Shown here: piece after piece, positions 1 through 8,182 of the stretch
Numbering within the stretch: the stretch's first letter is position 1
Layout of the letters: each line of letters starts with the position of its first letter
Assembly: GCF_040813715.1 (NCBI RefSeq)
Contig: NZ_JBFOCH010000002.1
DNA from: Mesorhizobium_K marinum
Lineage (GTDB): Bacteria > Pseudomonadota > Alphaproteobacteria > Rhizobiales > Rhizobiaceae
Reading direction: 5' to 3' (one strand)
Length of the DNA stretch: 64,000 bases
The notes under the pieces: model-generated
Told to the model about the DNA's origin: nothing
Database searches by the model: none
What the model saw: only the letters and a program-made list of their open reading frames with translations
Made by a program: the position numbers and the translations under genes

Positions 1-2
1 CC

Positions 3-113
3 AGGGCGATCGTCTACGGCATGCCCTATGCGGAGTGGCAGCAGAAGTACCAGACGGAAGCCTCGGATGCGAAGAAGGCGGCCTTCGCGATCAACCGTCC
101 CAAGGACCATTGA
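3..113 (+). CDS. DUF1244 family protein, C-terminal end only
   Basis: The window opens inside this gene; only the last 36 residues and the TGA stop are present. The tail carries the run VYGMPYAEWQQKYQ followed by an EAS..KKAAFA stretch. I recognise this as the C-terminal signature of the small alphaproteobacterial and gammaproteobacterial DUF1244 proteins, which have no established function. The start and most of the domain lie outside the window, so length and promoter cannot be judged. Recognition is from memory of the family pattern. Confidence 0.65.
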   Translation, partial: RAIVYGMPYAEWQQKYQTEASDAKKAAFAINRPKDH

Positions 114-241
114 GCGCGCCGCACGGTTCCCGACGGGAAACGTCTCGCCACTTGACCCTCCGATCTGCTTCAGGCATCGAACCGCACGCCTTGCCGCGGC
201 CCGATTCCATACGGGCGGACAGAGATAGCCAGGAGAGCAAG

Positions 242-502
242 ATGGCCGACGAGATCACCGAGACCAGCCAGACCGTTGCCGCCGGCCAGCTGCGCGCCTT
301 CATCGAGCGCGTCGAGCGCCTTGAGGAAGAAAAGAAGACCATCGCCGACGACATCAAGGACGTCTACGCCGAGATGAAGGGCACGGGCTTCGACACCAAG
401 GCGGTACGCGCGATCATCCGGCTTCGCAAGCAGGATCAGGCCGAAAGGCAGGAGGCGGAAGCGATCCTCGATCTCTACAAGGCCGCGCTCGGGATGGTCT
501 GA
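242..502 (+). CDS. gapR: GapR family nucleoid-associated protein (DUF2312)
   Basis: A complete 86-residue protein, the usual size for GapR. GapR is known from Caulobacter as a DNA-binding protein that clamps overtwisted DNA ahead of replication and transcription forks. The family pattern is clear: an N-terminal coiled coil (QLRAFIERVERLEEEKK, about residues 16-32), then DIKDVYAEMKGTGFDTKAVR and a basic RLRKQD helix. The ATG at 242 is preceded by AGGAGAGC at good spacing, so the longer upstream reading frame is not used. It stands alone; the upstream DUF1244 gene is on the same strand about 130 bp away. Confidence 0.9.
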   Translation: MADEITETSQTVAAGQLRAFIERVERLEEEKKTIADDIKDVYAEMKGTGFDTKAVRAIIRLRKQDQAERQEAEAILDLYKAALGMV

Positions 503-624
503 CGGACCAACTTTTCGGCGCGAACCCGCCTGCCGGATATGGCTCCGGCCAAAACCTCCCTGTAGTATCCGCTCGCTAAAGCCCACGGCCCCGGGGTCGG
601 CTGGCGGGCGAATCGAGGGGAATC

Positions 625-2457
625 ATGGCTGAAGGCGCATCAACGTCGGTTTCGTCCGACGTCACTTCGATACTTTCGGGTTTCGAACAGGTCGTAGAAC
701 AGTTCGTCAGCGGTTTCGAAGCGCGGATGACGGCGTTCGGGGGTATCGGCCAGGAGACGGACGCGCTGTTTTCCGCCCTTGCCGCCGGCGGTACGAGCGC
801 GACGGCGCTCATCTTGCAGATACTCGTGGTCACGCTTGTGGCTGCCGGCGTGTTCCTGTTTTGCCGGCGCCGGTTCGCGCGTGCGGGCGCCGGCGTGTGG
901 CGGCGGCTGTTCGCGACGCTCGCGGCAGCCTTCATCGCCATTGTCGCAGGCGTGGTCGCGCAGAGGCTCCTGCCGGCCGAAGGGTTGGCCGTGCGCACGC
1001 TGCGCACCTGGGTCGTCGTCACCGTCTTGTCGCTGGTCGCCATCTTTGCCGTGCGGGCGCTGCTGACGCATTCCAAGCCCCTCAAGGTGGGTCGGCTGGC
1101 GAGCCTGGCGCGCGACCTCTCGATCGCCATAGGCTGGAGCATGTTCGGCCTTGCGTTCATGGCCACGCTCAGGCTGTGGGGCGCCGGGCCGGGGCTGCGT
1201 GACGCACTCGGCAGTGTCCTGATCACGTTTACGGCCTTCGCCCTGTTCATCTGGACCGTCTGGCGCCACCGCCGCACCCTGGCGGGAACCGTGGCGGGGT
1301 CGAAGCCGCGCAGCAGGTGGCAAGGCCGGCTCGCCCGCATCTGGCCTGCCATGGTGGTCGGTTTCCTGCTGGCGACCCTCGTCAGCGCGGAGGTCGCGCT
1401 GACCCTGGGCGTTCCGCTCCCGGGCGCGACGGTGCTGCTGACCATCGTGATCGTGTTCCTTACGCCGCACCTCGACGCGCTGATCGCCAGCAGCGCCAAC
1501 AGGGCCATGGAAGCCCAGCGCGTGTCGATCATCGGGGTGGCGCTGCGCCAGACGGCGCGCTTCGCGGTGCTGATCGTCATGATCACCATGCTCGGCGCCA
1601 TCTGGGCCTCGCCTTTGGCCACCGGCTTCGGCATCAAGCTCCGCAGCCTGACTTCCGAAGCCCTGCACATCGCGCTGATCGCCATCGCCGCCTCCTTCCT
1701 GTGGAGTGTGCTGTCGACCGTGATGGGACGCGTGCAACAGGGCGACAAGCGGGCGCAGACGGACATGGCGACGCCGCGTTCCCGTCTCGGCACGCTGGTG
1801 CCGCTGATCAGCGGCGTCGGCAAGGCGACCATCATCGCCCTGGCGTTCCTGTCGATCCTGGTGTCGGTGGGCGTCAATGTGTGGCCCCTCATCACCGGCC
1901 TCAGCGTCTTCGGGCTGGCGATCGGCTTCGGATCGCAGACACTCGTCAAGGATATCGTTTCGGGGCTCTTCTTCCTCATGGACGATGCCTTCCGCCTCGG
2001 CGAGTACATCGAAACGTCGGGGGCCAAGGGCACAGTCGAGAAGATTTCGGTGCGCTCGGTAACGCTGCGCAACCCGCGCGGCCCCGTGGCGACGGTGCCA
2101 TACGGGCAGATCAGCAAGATCCAGAACTTCAGCCGCGACTACGCGATCGAAAAGCTGGCCTTCCGGCTGGCCTTCGACACCGACATCGAACTGGTCCGCA
2201 AACTCTTCAAGAAGATCGGCCAGGAGCTTCTGGAGAATCCGGAACTGGCGCCGGACGTGATGGAGACCTTCAAGAGCCAGGGCATCGCCAATGTCGAGGA
2301 CGGCACGCTCGTTGTGCGCGGCAAGTTCGTCGCGAAGCCCGGCAAGCAGTCGATGATACGTCGCTTCGTCTTGAAGGCCGTGCACCAGGCGTTTCGCGAG
2401 AACGGTATCCGCGTCGTACCCAAGCCGCTGACCGGGGACCCCGTGGCGGCCGCGTGA
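625..2457 (+). CDS. Mechanosensitive ion channel, MscS family, large form
   Basis: Predicted inner-membrane channel of 610 residues that would open under hypo-osmotic tension. The first 60 residues look periplasmic or amphipathic. About ten hydrophobic segments follow between residues 65 and 430. The MscS core is at about residues 395-500: the glycine-rich pore helix (LSVFGLAIGFGSQTLVKDIV), then the beta domain with DAFRLGEYIE, TVEKISVRSVTLR and ATVPYGQI. The remaining 100 residues fit the cytoplasmic alpha/beta vestibule. It is about twice the length of E. coli MscS, in the range of the extended MscM-like members. It converges on a methyltransferase gene 6 bp away. The specific physiological role is not evident. 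Confidence 0.9.
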   Translation: MAEGASTSVSSDVTSILSGFEQVVEQFVSGFEARMTAFGGIGQETDALFSALAAGGTSATALILQILVVTLVAAGVFLFCRRRFARAGAGVWRRLFATLAAAFIAIVAGVVAQRLLPAEGLAVRTLRTWVVVTVLSLVAIFAVRALLTHSKPLKVGRLASLARDLSIAIGWSMFGLAFMATLRLWGAGPGLRDALGSVLITFTAFALFIWTVWRHRRTLAGTVAGSKPRSRWQGRLARIWPAMVVGFLLATLVSAEVALTLGVPLPGATVLLTIVIVFLTPHLDALIASSANRAMEAQRVSIIGVALRQTARFAVLIVMITMLGAIWASPLATGFGIKLRSLTSEALHIALIAIAASFLWSVLSTVMGRVQQGDKRAQTDMATPRSRLGTLVPLISGVGKATIIALAFLSILVSVGVNVWPLITGLSVFGLAIGFGSQTLVKDIVSGLFFLMDDAFRLGEYIETSGAKGTVEKISVRSVTLRNPRGPVATVPYGQISKIQNFSRDYAIEKLAFRLAFDTDIELVRKLFKKIGQELLENPELAPDVMETFKSQGIANVEDGTLVVRGKFVAKPGKQSMIRRFVLKAVHQAFRENGIRVVPKPLTGDPVAAA

Positions 2458-2463
2458 GCCGGC

Positions 2464-2943
2464 TCAATTCCTGCGGTAGAGGAAGTAGCGTCCGGGCCGG
2501 ATGCCTTCCGGCAGGGGCAGCGGGGAGAGGTCGGGGTGGTCGAGCGGGACGCCGCTCGCCGCGATGCCGCCGGGGGCGAGCATGTCGACGGTGACCTGCG
2601 GCAGCCAGCGCAGGTTCAGTTCGTCGAGGTCGTCATAGCCGCTGCCGATGTCGGCGTGGACAAGCGCCGCGCCGATGCCGGCGAAGGCGCGGGCGGTCTC
2701 GCTTATTTCGCCCAGGATGAGATCGCCTTCCGGCGGAAGCGACCTGAGATTGGCCGCGTTGACGCGGTCGAAAGCGATGATGCGCCGGTCGGGCAGCCTA
2801 TCGCGCAGATGGTCGTAGGTGCGGCCGTTGCCGAGACCGAGTTCGATGACCGGGCCGTCGCCCAGCCGCATGTCGCGGCAGATGAGGTCCAGAATCTCGC
2901 GCTGCGCCGTGAGGCGGCGGATGAAGCTTTCAAGGCGGCTCAT
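2464..2943 (-). CDS. Class I SAM-dependent methyltransferase
   Basis: A 159-residue cytoplasmic protein with a Rossmann-type methyltransferase pattern. Motif I is VIELGLGNGRTYDHL (about residues 31-45), and an acidic residue follows in RRIIAFDR at the end of the second strand. The LVHADIGSG region follows about 40 residues later. The ATG at 2943 is chosen because the conserved fold begins close behind it and the longer frame adds only low-complexity residues. The substrate is unknown; the size fits a small free-standing methyltransferase. It ends 6 bp from the convergent MscS gene. Confidence 0.8.
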   Translation of the reverse strand: MSRLESFIRRLTAQREILDLICRDMRLGDGPVIELGLGNGRTYDHLRDRLPDRRIIAFDRVNAANLRSLPPEGDLILGEISETARAFAGIGAALVHADIGSGYDDLDELNLRWLPQVTVDMLAPGGIAASGVPLDHPDLSPLPLPEGIRPGRYFLYRRN

Positions 2944-3028
2944 GGAAGCCCTTAGGGAATGACGGCGGACAGCCCCTGATAGCGGCGCCGACGGCAAGCC
3001 GCAATCCCGGTTGCCTTGTTCCGGACGA

Positions 3029-3166
3029 TCAGGGCTGAACGAGGCGCGAAACGTTTGCGAGCGCCGAAAGGAAGGCCACCAGAAGCGCAATGTGCGTCGC
3101 CGCGATCAACTGCAGCGCAGTTGGCGTTGCACGGTCGGCAATGGCGATCACGCGGGCTTTGGTCAT
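3029..3166 (-). CDS. Possible small single-span membrane protein, 45 residues
   Basis: A short reading frame between the methyltransferase and xerC. It starts MTKARVIAIADRATPT and continues with a hydrophobic stretch (ALQLIAATHIALLVAFL) that could cross the membrane once. It fills a gap otherwise empty of genes and has codon use like its neighbours. I do not recognise a family and no strong ribosome binding site is visible, so it may be spurious. Confidence 0.35.
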   Translation of the reverse strand: MTKARVIAIADRATPTALQLIAATHIALLVAFLSALANVSRLVQP

Positions 3167-3229
3167 GACGGCATCATTGTCCGGCAAATCTCCTCAGACG
3201 GTTAACGCGCCCACGGAAATTGTCGCGAT

Positions 3230-4162
3230 CTACGCGCGTGGATGCGCCGCGTCGTAGATATCGAGCAGCCGCTGGGTATCGACGCCGGTGTAGATCTGGG
3301 TCGTCGAAAGGCTGGCGTGGCCGAGCAGTTCTTGGATCGTGCGCAGGTCTCCGCCACGACCGAGCAGATGCGTGGCGAAGGAGTGGCGAAGCGCATGCGG
3401 CGTCGCCGTGTCGGGCAGGTTGAGGGCCGAACGCAGGCCGCGCATCGCGCGCTGCACGATCGCCGGGTTCAGCGGCCCGCCGCGCGCGCCCCTGAACAGC
3501 GGCCGATCGGGAGCGAGATGGTAGGGGCAGAGCTTCCTGTATTCGGCGACGGCCCGCTGGGCGAGCGGAAGCACCGGCGCCAGTCGGGTCTTGCCGCCCT
3601 TGCCGGCGATGCGCAGGACCCCGGCGCCGGGCAGGTCTCCGGCCTCGATAGCCAGCGCTTCGGATATGCGCAGGCCGCAGCCGTAGAGCAGCGTGAGCAC
3701 GGCGGCGTCGCGCGCTGCGATCCATGGCTCTTCGGACAACTGTTCGGCGGCGGACACGACGCGACGCGCATCGGCGGCGGTCAGCGGCTTGGGCAGCGAC
3801 TTCGGCTGGCGCGGCGCCCGCAGCGCGGTTGCGCCGGCGGCGTTGGCGAGGCCACGCCTTTCGAGGAAGCGCAGCAGCGAGCGAACCCCGGCAAGCCCGC
3901 GGCCGAGCGTGCGCGCCCCGACGCCCTGCGAGCGCCGGTGGGCGAGGAACGCGCGCAGGTCAGCCGGGCGAAGCGCGGCAATGTCGGAAATGCCGGGCGG
4001 GCCTGCATTGTGTCCGGTCAGGAACTGGAGGAACTGGCGCGTATCGCGCTCGTAGGCCTCGGCGGTCTCTGGCGACAGGCGGCGTTCTTCGGCCAGCGCC
4101 TTCAGCCAGCCCTGGCGCTCCCTATGGAGATCCGGTTTGGCCGAAACGAGGAAATCCTGCAT
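3230..4162 (-). CDS. xerC: Tyrosine recombinase XerC
   Basis: A complete 310-residue tyrosine recombinase. With XerD it would resolve chromosome dimers at the dif site during cell division. An N-terminal SAM-like core-binding domain (about 15-105) is followed by the catalytic domain (about 125-300). All catalytic residues are visible: Arg165 in CGLRISEA, Lys188 in GKGGK, His256 and Arg259 in HALRHSF, His282 in LLGHASL and the nucleophile Tyr291 in TQIYT. The ATG at 4162 (MQDFLVSAKP) fits the family length; an upstream ATG would add 18 residues without support. It diverges from rimM. XerC versus XerD is decided by overall sequence feel and context. Confidence 0.88.
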   Translation of the reverse strand: MQDFLVSAKPDLHRERQGWLKALAEERRLSPETAEAYERDTRQFLQFLTGHNAGPPGISDIAALRPADLRAFLAHRRSQGVGARTLGRGLAGVRSLLRFLERRGLANAAGATALRAPRQPKSLPKPLTAADARRVVSAAEQLSEEPWIAARDAAVLTLLYGCGLRISEALAIEAGDLPGAGVLRIAGKGGKTRLAPVLPLAQRAVAEYRKLCPYHLAPDRPLFRGARGGPLNPAIVQRAMRGLRSALNLPDTATPHALRHSFATHLLGRGGDLRTIQELLGHASLSTTQIYTGVDTQRLLDIYDAAHPRA

Positions 4163-4230
4163 TGGCAGCGGCGGCCCGATTGGAATATGGCAGTATTGGC
4201 TCCCCCAAGTTAGCAATCCGTGAAGCAGAG

Positions 4231-4830
4231 ATGAAGCCGATCAATCCCGTCCAGATGGCCGTCATAGGTGCCGCGCAGGGCATCAAGGGCGAAGTTCGCG
4301 TGAAGACCTTCACCGGCGATCCGCTTGCCCTGGCCGACTATGGTCTGCTCTACGCCCGAGACGGACGGGCGTTCAAAATCACCGGCATCCGCCCGGCCGG
4401 CGAGGTCGTGGTCGTGCGTTTCGAAGGGATCGGCGACCGGACGAGCGCCGAGAAGCTGACCGGCACCGACCTCTTCGTCGACCGCTCGGTGCTTCCCCTG
4501 GAGGAAGAGGACGAGTTCTACCATGCGGATCTGATGGGCCTCGAAGTGCGCGACGAGACCGGTGCGGCGGTCGGGCGCGTTACGGCCGTGCAGAACTATG
4601 GCGGCGGCGACCTCCTGGAAATCACGTTCCGCGGCCGCAAGAGCCAGCTCATTCCGTTTTCCCGGGCCGCGGTCACCGATGTCGATGTCGCGGGCGGCTT
4701 CGTGCGCGTCGACACCCTTGCGGCGGGGCTTGCCGAGGATGCCGACGAGGACGGCAGGCCGGACCGACCCGGGGATTTCAACGCCCGTGCGCGGCCGAGA
4801 GGGCCCAGGGACGCCGGGGGCAACCGATGA
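4231..4830 (+). CDS. rimM: Ribosome maturation factor RimM
   Basis: RimM binds ribosomal protein S19 and helps mature the head of the 30S subunit. The 199-residue protein has the N-terminal beta-barrel (MAVIGAAQGIKGEVRVKTFT, about 7-85) and the PRC-barrel (DLMGLEVRDETGAAVGRV to FVRVDTLAAG, about 93-165). An acidic then Arg/Pro-rich tail of about 30 residues looks disordered and is longer than in E. coli. The ATG at 4231 begins MKPINPVQMAVIG, where family members start. Its stop overlaps the trmD start as ATGA, the classic rimM-trmD coupling. Confidence 0.95.
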   Translation: MKPINPVQMAVIGAAQGIKGEVRVKTFTGDPLALADYGLLYARDGRAFKITGIRPAGEVVVVRFEGIGDRTSAEKLTGTDLFVDRSVLPLEEEDEFYHADLMGLEVRDETGAAVGRVTAVQNYGGGDLLEITFRGRKSQLIPFSRAAVTDVDVAGGFVRVDTLAAGLAEDADEDGRPDRPGDFNARARPRGPRDAGGNR

Positions 4831-5534
4831 GCTTTCGCGCGACCGTCCTCACCCTCTATCCCGAGATGTTTCCGGGCGCGCTCGGCCTGTCGCTCGCCGG
4901 CCGCGCGCTGGAAGCCGGCGCCTGGTCGCTGGAGCCGGTCCAGATCCGTGATTTCGCGGCCGACCGCCACCGCACGGTGGACGACAGCCCGGCCGGCGGC
5001 GGCGCCGGCATGGTGATGCGGGCGGACGTGCTGGCCAGGGCGATCGACCATGCGTCACCGCAGGGCGACCCGCGTCCGCGTCTGCTGATGAGCCCGCGCG
5101 GCAGGCCCCTCACGCAGGCCGGGGTGCGTGAACTGGCGGCCGGTCCCGGCGCCGTCATCCTGTGCGGTCGGTTCGAAGGCGTAGACCAGCGCGTGATCGA
5201 GGCGCGCGGTCTCGAGGAGGTCTCGGTCGGCGATTTCATCCTGTCGGGCGGCGAACCCGCGGCGCTCGTTCTGCTCGACGCCGTGGTGAGGCTGCTGCCG
5301 GGGGTGATGGGCAATGCGGCGTCGGGCGACGAGGAAAGTTTCGAAAGCGGCCTGCTCGAACATCCGCAATACACGCGACCGCAAGTCTTCGAGGGGCTGC
5401 AAATCCCCGAGGTGCTGACATCGGGCAATCATGCGAGGATCGCCAGGTGGCGGCGCGAACAGGCCGAGCGGCTGACGGCCGAACGGCGGCCGGACCTGCT
5501 GGCCGCCAAAGAGGCGGCGACGACGACAGGATGA
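4827..5534 (+). CDS. trmD: tRNA (guanine-N1)-methyltransferase TrmD
   Basis: TrmD methylates G37 next to the anticodon using S-adenosylmethionine and so prevents +1 frameshifting. The 235-residue protein shows the SPOUT trefoil-knot signature: CGRFEGVDQRVIEA, then SVGDFILSGGEPAALVLLDAVVRLLPGVMG at about residues 114-170. Also visible are the N-terminal LTLYPEMFPG and the DDSPAGGGAGMVM loop. It is translationally coupled to rimM upstream and to a DUF4260 gene downstream, both by 4-nt overlaps. Confidence 0.96.
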   Translation: MSFRATVLTLYPEMFPGALGLSLAGRALEAGAWSLEPVQIRDFAADRHRTVDDSPAGGGAGMVMRADVLARAIDHASPQGDPRPRLLMSPRGRPLTQAGVRELAAGPGAVILCGRFEGVDQRVIEARGLEEVSVGDFILSGGEPAALVLLDAVVRLLPGVMGNAASGDEESFESGLLEHPQYTRPQVFEGLQIPEVLTSGNHARIARWRREQAERLTAERRPDLLAAKEAATTTG

Positions 5535-5905
5535 GCCGGCTTCTGCGCCTGGAAAATGCTGCGCTGGCGCTTGCGGCTCTCGTCGCATACCACGTTGCAG
5601 GCGGCAACTGGTGGCTGTTTGCGGCGCTGATCCTGGCGCCCGACCTCTCCATGGCTGGCTATCTGGGCGGACCGAGGGTCGGCGCATGGTGCTACAATGC
5701 CGTGCACTCCTGGCTGGCGCCTGTCGGCCTCTGGCTCGCCGGTCTTGCCCTTGGCCTGCCGTTCATGGTGCACGCCGCCATCATTCTCGCAGCCCACATC
5801 GCCATCGACCGGGCGCTTGGCTACGGGCTGAAGCACGAGACCGGCTTCCAGGACACGCATATCGGCCGTATCGGTCGAGCGCCGGGCCCGGGGCCCGCCG
5901 GTTGA
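5531..5905 (+). CDS. DUF4260 family small membrane protein
   Basis: A 124-residue, largely hydrophobic protein with about four membrane segments (about residues 5-22, 25-42, 60-85 and 88-105). The family pattern that I recognise is AGGNWWLFAALILAPDLSMAGYL, GAWCYNAVHSWLAP and a C-terminal GYGLKHETGFQDTHIG. The function of DUF4260 is unknown. Its ATG overlaps the trmD stop by 4 nt, so it is probably co-translated with trmD. Start choice is firm because of this overlap. Confidence 0.8.
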   Translation: MSRLLRLENAALALAALVAYHVAGGNWWLFAALILAPDLSMAGYLGGPRVGAWCYNAVHSWLAPVGLWLAGLALGLPFMVHAAIILAAHIAIDRALGYGLKHETGFQDTHIGRIGRAPGPGPAG

Positions 5906-6085
5906 TTCACGCGCTGTTGTGGTGTAAGTGCGCCCGCATGAAGCGGCCGTTGGCCGGGAATTCAACCAAGAACGCGTGAACTCGCTCCTGTCTCCTTCGC
6001 AAATGAAGGGGCGCTTTCCAAGGCGGTATGGACTGCCGGCAAGATGGGCGCTCTGACGGTTCGCAAGAACTAAAGGATCATTCCG

Positions 6086-6660
6086 ATGGACATCATTCGT
6101 CAGCTCGACGCCGAGCAGGCCGCCAAGATCGAGGCCAAGCGCACCCTTCCCGAATTCCAGCCGGGCGATACCGTTCGCGTCCAGGTTCGCGTGACCGAAG
6201 GCTCGCGCACCCGCGTGCAGGCCTATGAGGGCGTCGTGATCGCCCGCTCGGGCGCCGGCCTCAACGAGAACTTCACCGTTCGCAAGATTTCTTACGGCGA
6301 AGGCGTGGAGCGCGTGTTCCCCGTCTACTCGCCGCTGGTCGAGGGCGTCGAAATCGTACGCCGCGGCAAGGTGCGCCGCGCCAAGCTCTATTACCTGCGC
6401 GATCGTCGCGGCAAGTCGGCCCGCATCTCCGAGAACACCGGTGTGCGCGCCCGCAAGCTGAACGACGCCGAGCGCNTATCTCCGAGAACACCGGCGTGCG
6501 CGCTCGCAAGCTGAACGACGCCGAGCGCGAGGCGATGCTCGCCGAAAGGGCGAAGCTGGAGGCCGAGAAGGTCGCGGCGGCAGAGGCTCTGGCCGTCGAG
6601 AAGGCCGCGCAGGATGCCGCCGAAAAGGCAGCAGCCGAGAAGGCCGCCTCCGCCGAATAA
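6086..6660 (+). CDS. rplS: 50S ribosomal protein L19, split by an assembly junction
   Basis: L19 sits at the 30S-50S interface. The N-terminal 130 residues match the family (LPEFQPGDTVRVQVRV, YEGVVIARSG, FTVRKISYGEGVERVFP, KVRRAKLYYLRDRRGKSARI). At 6476 a single n separates two 51-bp copies of the same coding segment, which shifts the frame. Removing one copy restores one frame to the TAA at 6660, giving about 174 residues. The last 45 or so are an Ala/Glu/Lys-rich helix extending beyond the roughly 115-residue E. coli protein, as in other Alphaproteobacteria. The two copies differ at two synonymous third positions. A rho-independent terminator follows. Confidence 0.93.
6425..6528. repeat. 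Assembly junction in rplS: 51-bp repeat around n at 6476
   Basis: 6425-6475 and 6478-6528 are copies with two substitutions, both synonymous in the L19 reading frame. Offset 53 bp, so it breaks the frame. Confidence 0.9.
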
Positions 6661-6683
6661 GCGGGGCACACGGGTTCTACCGG

Positions 6684-6710
6684 AAAGGCGGCTTCGGCCG
6701 CCTTTTTGTT
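6684..6710 (+). terminator. Rho-independent terminator of rplS
   Basis: A perfect 9-bp stem AAAGGCGGC/GCCGCCTTT with a TTCG tetraloop, continuing into TTTTGTTTT, lies 24 bp after the rplS stop. Stem, stable tetraloop and T-run are all typical of an intrinsic terminator. Confidence 0.9.
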
Positions 6711-6874
6711 TTGCGCGGTTCCCGGCCGGCGGGCAACGCGCAACCGTCCGGAAACGCCGTTCCGCTTTTGCCCGGGCAAAGGAAATGGCGCCGCTTGCAA
6801 GGCCGATCCAGAACGCTACAGTCTGCTCCATGCGCGGCCGAGGGGCCGCTTCGGCATCGTCTGAGGAGCGGATT

Positions 6875-7669
6875 ATGAAGAAGATCACGACACTGTTGGC
6901 CGGCCTGGCGGCCGGTCTCGTTCTTGCGGCCGGCGCCGCCACCGCCGAGACGCTGCCCGACCTGGGCGGCAAGTCGGTGGTTGTCGTCACCGAGAACGCC
7001 TACTTCCCGCTCCAGTTCGTCGATCAGAAGACCGGCGAGGCCATTGGCTGGGAATATGACGCGATGGCCGAACTCGCCAAGCGCCTCAACTTCAAGGTCG
7101 AGTACCAGAACACCTCCTGGGACGCCATGATCCAGGCCGTTTCGGACAAGCAGTACGATATCGGCATGACCGGCATCACCATCAAGGATGACCGCAAGGA
7201 GAAGGTCGACTTCTCCGACCCCTACATGAAGTCCGAGATATTCATGCTGGTGCGCGGCGACGAGAGCCGCTTCGGCGACCCCAAGAGCTTCGCGTCGGAC
7301 GACAAGCTGCTGGTCGGGGCGCAGGCGGGGACGTCGCCCTTCTACGTCGCCGTCTACAACGTGCTCGACGGCAACGAGCAGAACCCCCGCATCAAGCTGA
7401 TGGAGACTTTTGCCGCCACCGTCGAGGCGCTCAAGTCGGGCGACGTCGACCTGGTGCTGACCGACAGTGCGGCCGGCCGGTTCATTTCTGATGGCTCCGG
7501 CGGCGCGCTCAAGATGATCGGCGAACCGCTGCAGGCCGAGGAGTTCGGGTTCATCTTCCCGAAGGGTTCGGACCTCGTTGCCCCCATCAATGCGGGTATC
7601 TCCGCGCTGAAGGCCGACGGCACGCTCGACGGGCTCACCCAGAAGTGGTTCGTCGACTACAAGCCGTGA
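6875..7669 (+). CDS. Periplasmic amino-acid ABC transporter substrate-binding protein
   Basis: A 264-residue exported binding protein of the SBP_bac_3 (HisJ/GlnH) fold. Residues 1-25 form a signal peptide (MKK, then a hydrophobic Leu/Ala core ending ATA-ET). The mature part has the expected YFPLQFVDQKTGEAIGWEYDAMAELAKRL ligand-lobe start, DIGMTGITIKDDRKEKVDFSDPYM, and the GDVDLVLTDSAAGRFI hinge region. Ligand identity cannot be read; the family binds polar amino acids. It leads a same-strand cluster with a GNAT enzyme (7-bp gap) and a permease. GAGGAG upstream of the ATG is a good ribosome binding site. Confidence 0.9.
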   Translation: MKKITTLLAGLAAGLVLAAGAATAETLPDLGGKSVVVVTENAYFPLQFVDQKTGEAIGWEYDAMAELAKRLNFKVEYQNTSWDAMIQAVSDKQYDIGMTGITIKDDRKEKVDFSDPYMKSEIFMLVRGDESRFGDPKSFASDDKLLVGAQAGTSPFYVAVYNVLDGNEQNPRIKLMETFAATVEALKSGDVDLVLTDSAAGRFISDGSGGALKMIGEPLQAEEFGFIFPKGSDLVAPINAGISALKADGTLDGLTQKWFVDYKP

Positions 7670-7676
7670 TCCTGCG

Positions 7677-8180
7677 ATGTCGATCGAGATCGGCGGATAC
7701 CGTCCCGGAGCTCTTGCCGACATTGTCGGGCTCCATGCGCGCTACTACGCGCGCTACTGGAAGTTCGGGATGCCGTTCGAGACGAAAGTGGGCATGGAAC
7801 TTGCCGAGTTTCTCGCGCGCCACGACGCAAGCAACGACCTGTTCCTGGCGGCCTATGGCGACGAAGGCGCCGTCGGTTCGGTGATCGTCGATGCGAGCGG
7901 CGGCGGGCCACGCGGCGCGCATCTGCGCTGGTTCATCGTCAACGAGGACATGCAGGGCAGGGGGTTGGGGGCTGACCTGCTCGGCCGCGCCGTCAGCTTT
8001 TGCGACGAGCGCGGATACGAATCCGTCTGGCTAACCACGTTCGCGGGGCTCGACGCTGCGCGAAGCCTCTACGAACGGCACGGCTTCGTGCTCGTCGGCG
8101 AGGCCGAGGCCGACCAGTGGAGCGGCGAGGTGCAGGAACAGATTTTCGAGCGCCGGGCGTCCGCGCTGCCCGGCCGCTGA
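7677..8180 (+). CDS. GNAT family N-acetyltransferase
   Basis: A 167-residue acetyl-CoA-dependent acetyltransferase. The acetyl-CoA pyrophosphate loop is visible as EDMQGRGLGADLLGRAV (about residues 92-108), preceded by the strand LRWFIVN. The C-terminal LTTFAGLDAARSLYERHGFVLVGE is typical of small-molecule or antibiotic-type GNATs. It lies 7 bp after the binding-protein gene and 2 bp before the permease gene. It may therefore modify the imported compound or one related to it. That is an inference from position only. Confidence 0.88.
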   Translation: MSIEIGGYRPGALADIVGLHARYYARYWKFGMPFETKVGMELAEFLARHDASNDLFLAAYGDEGAVGSVIVDASGGGPRGAHLRWFIVNEDMQGRGLGADLLGRAVSFCDERGYESVWLTTFAGLDAARSLYERHGFVLVGEAEADQWSGEVQEQIFERRASALPGR

Positions 8181-8182
8181 TC

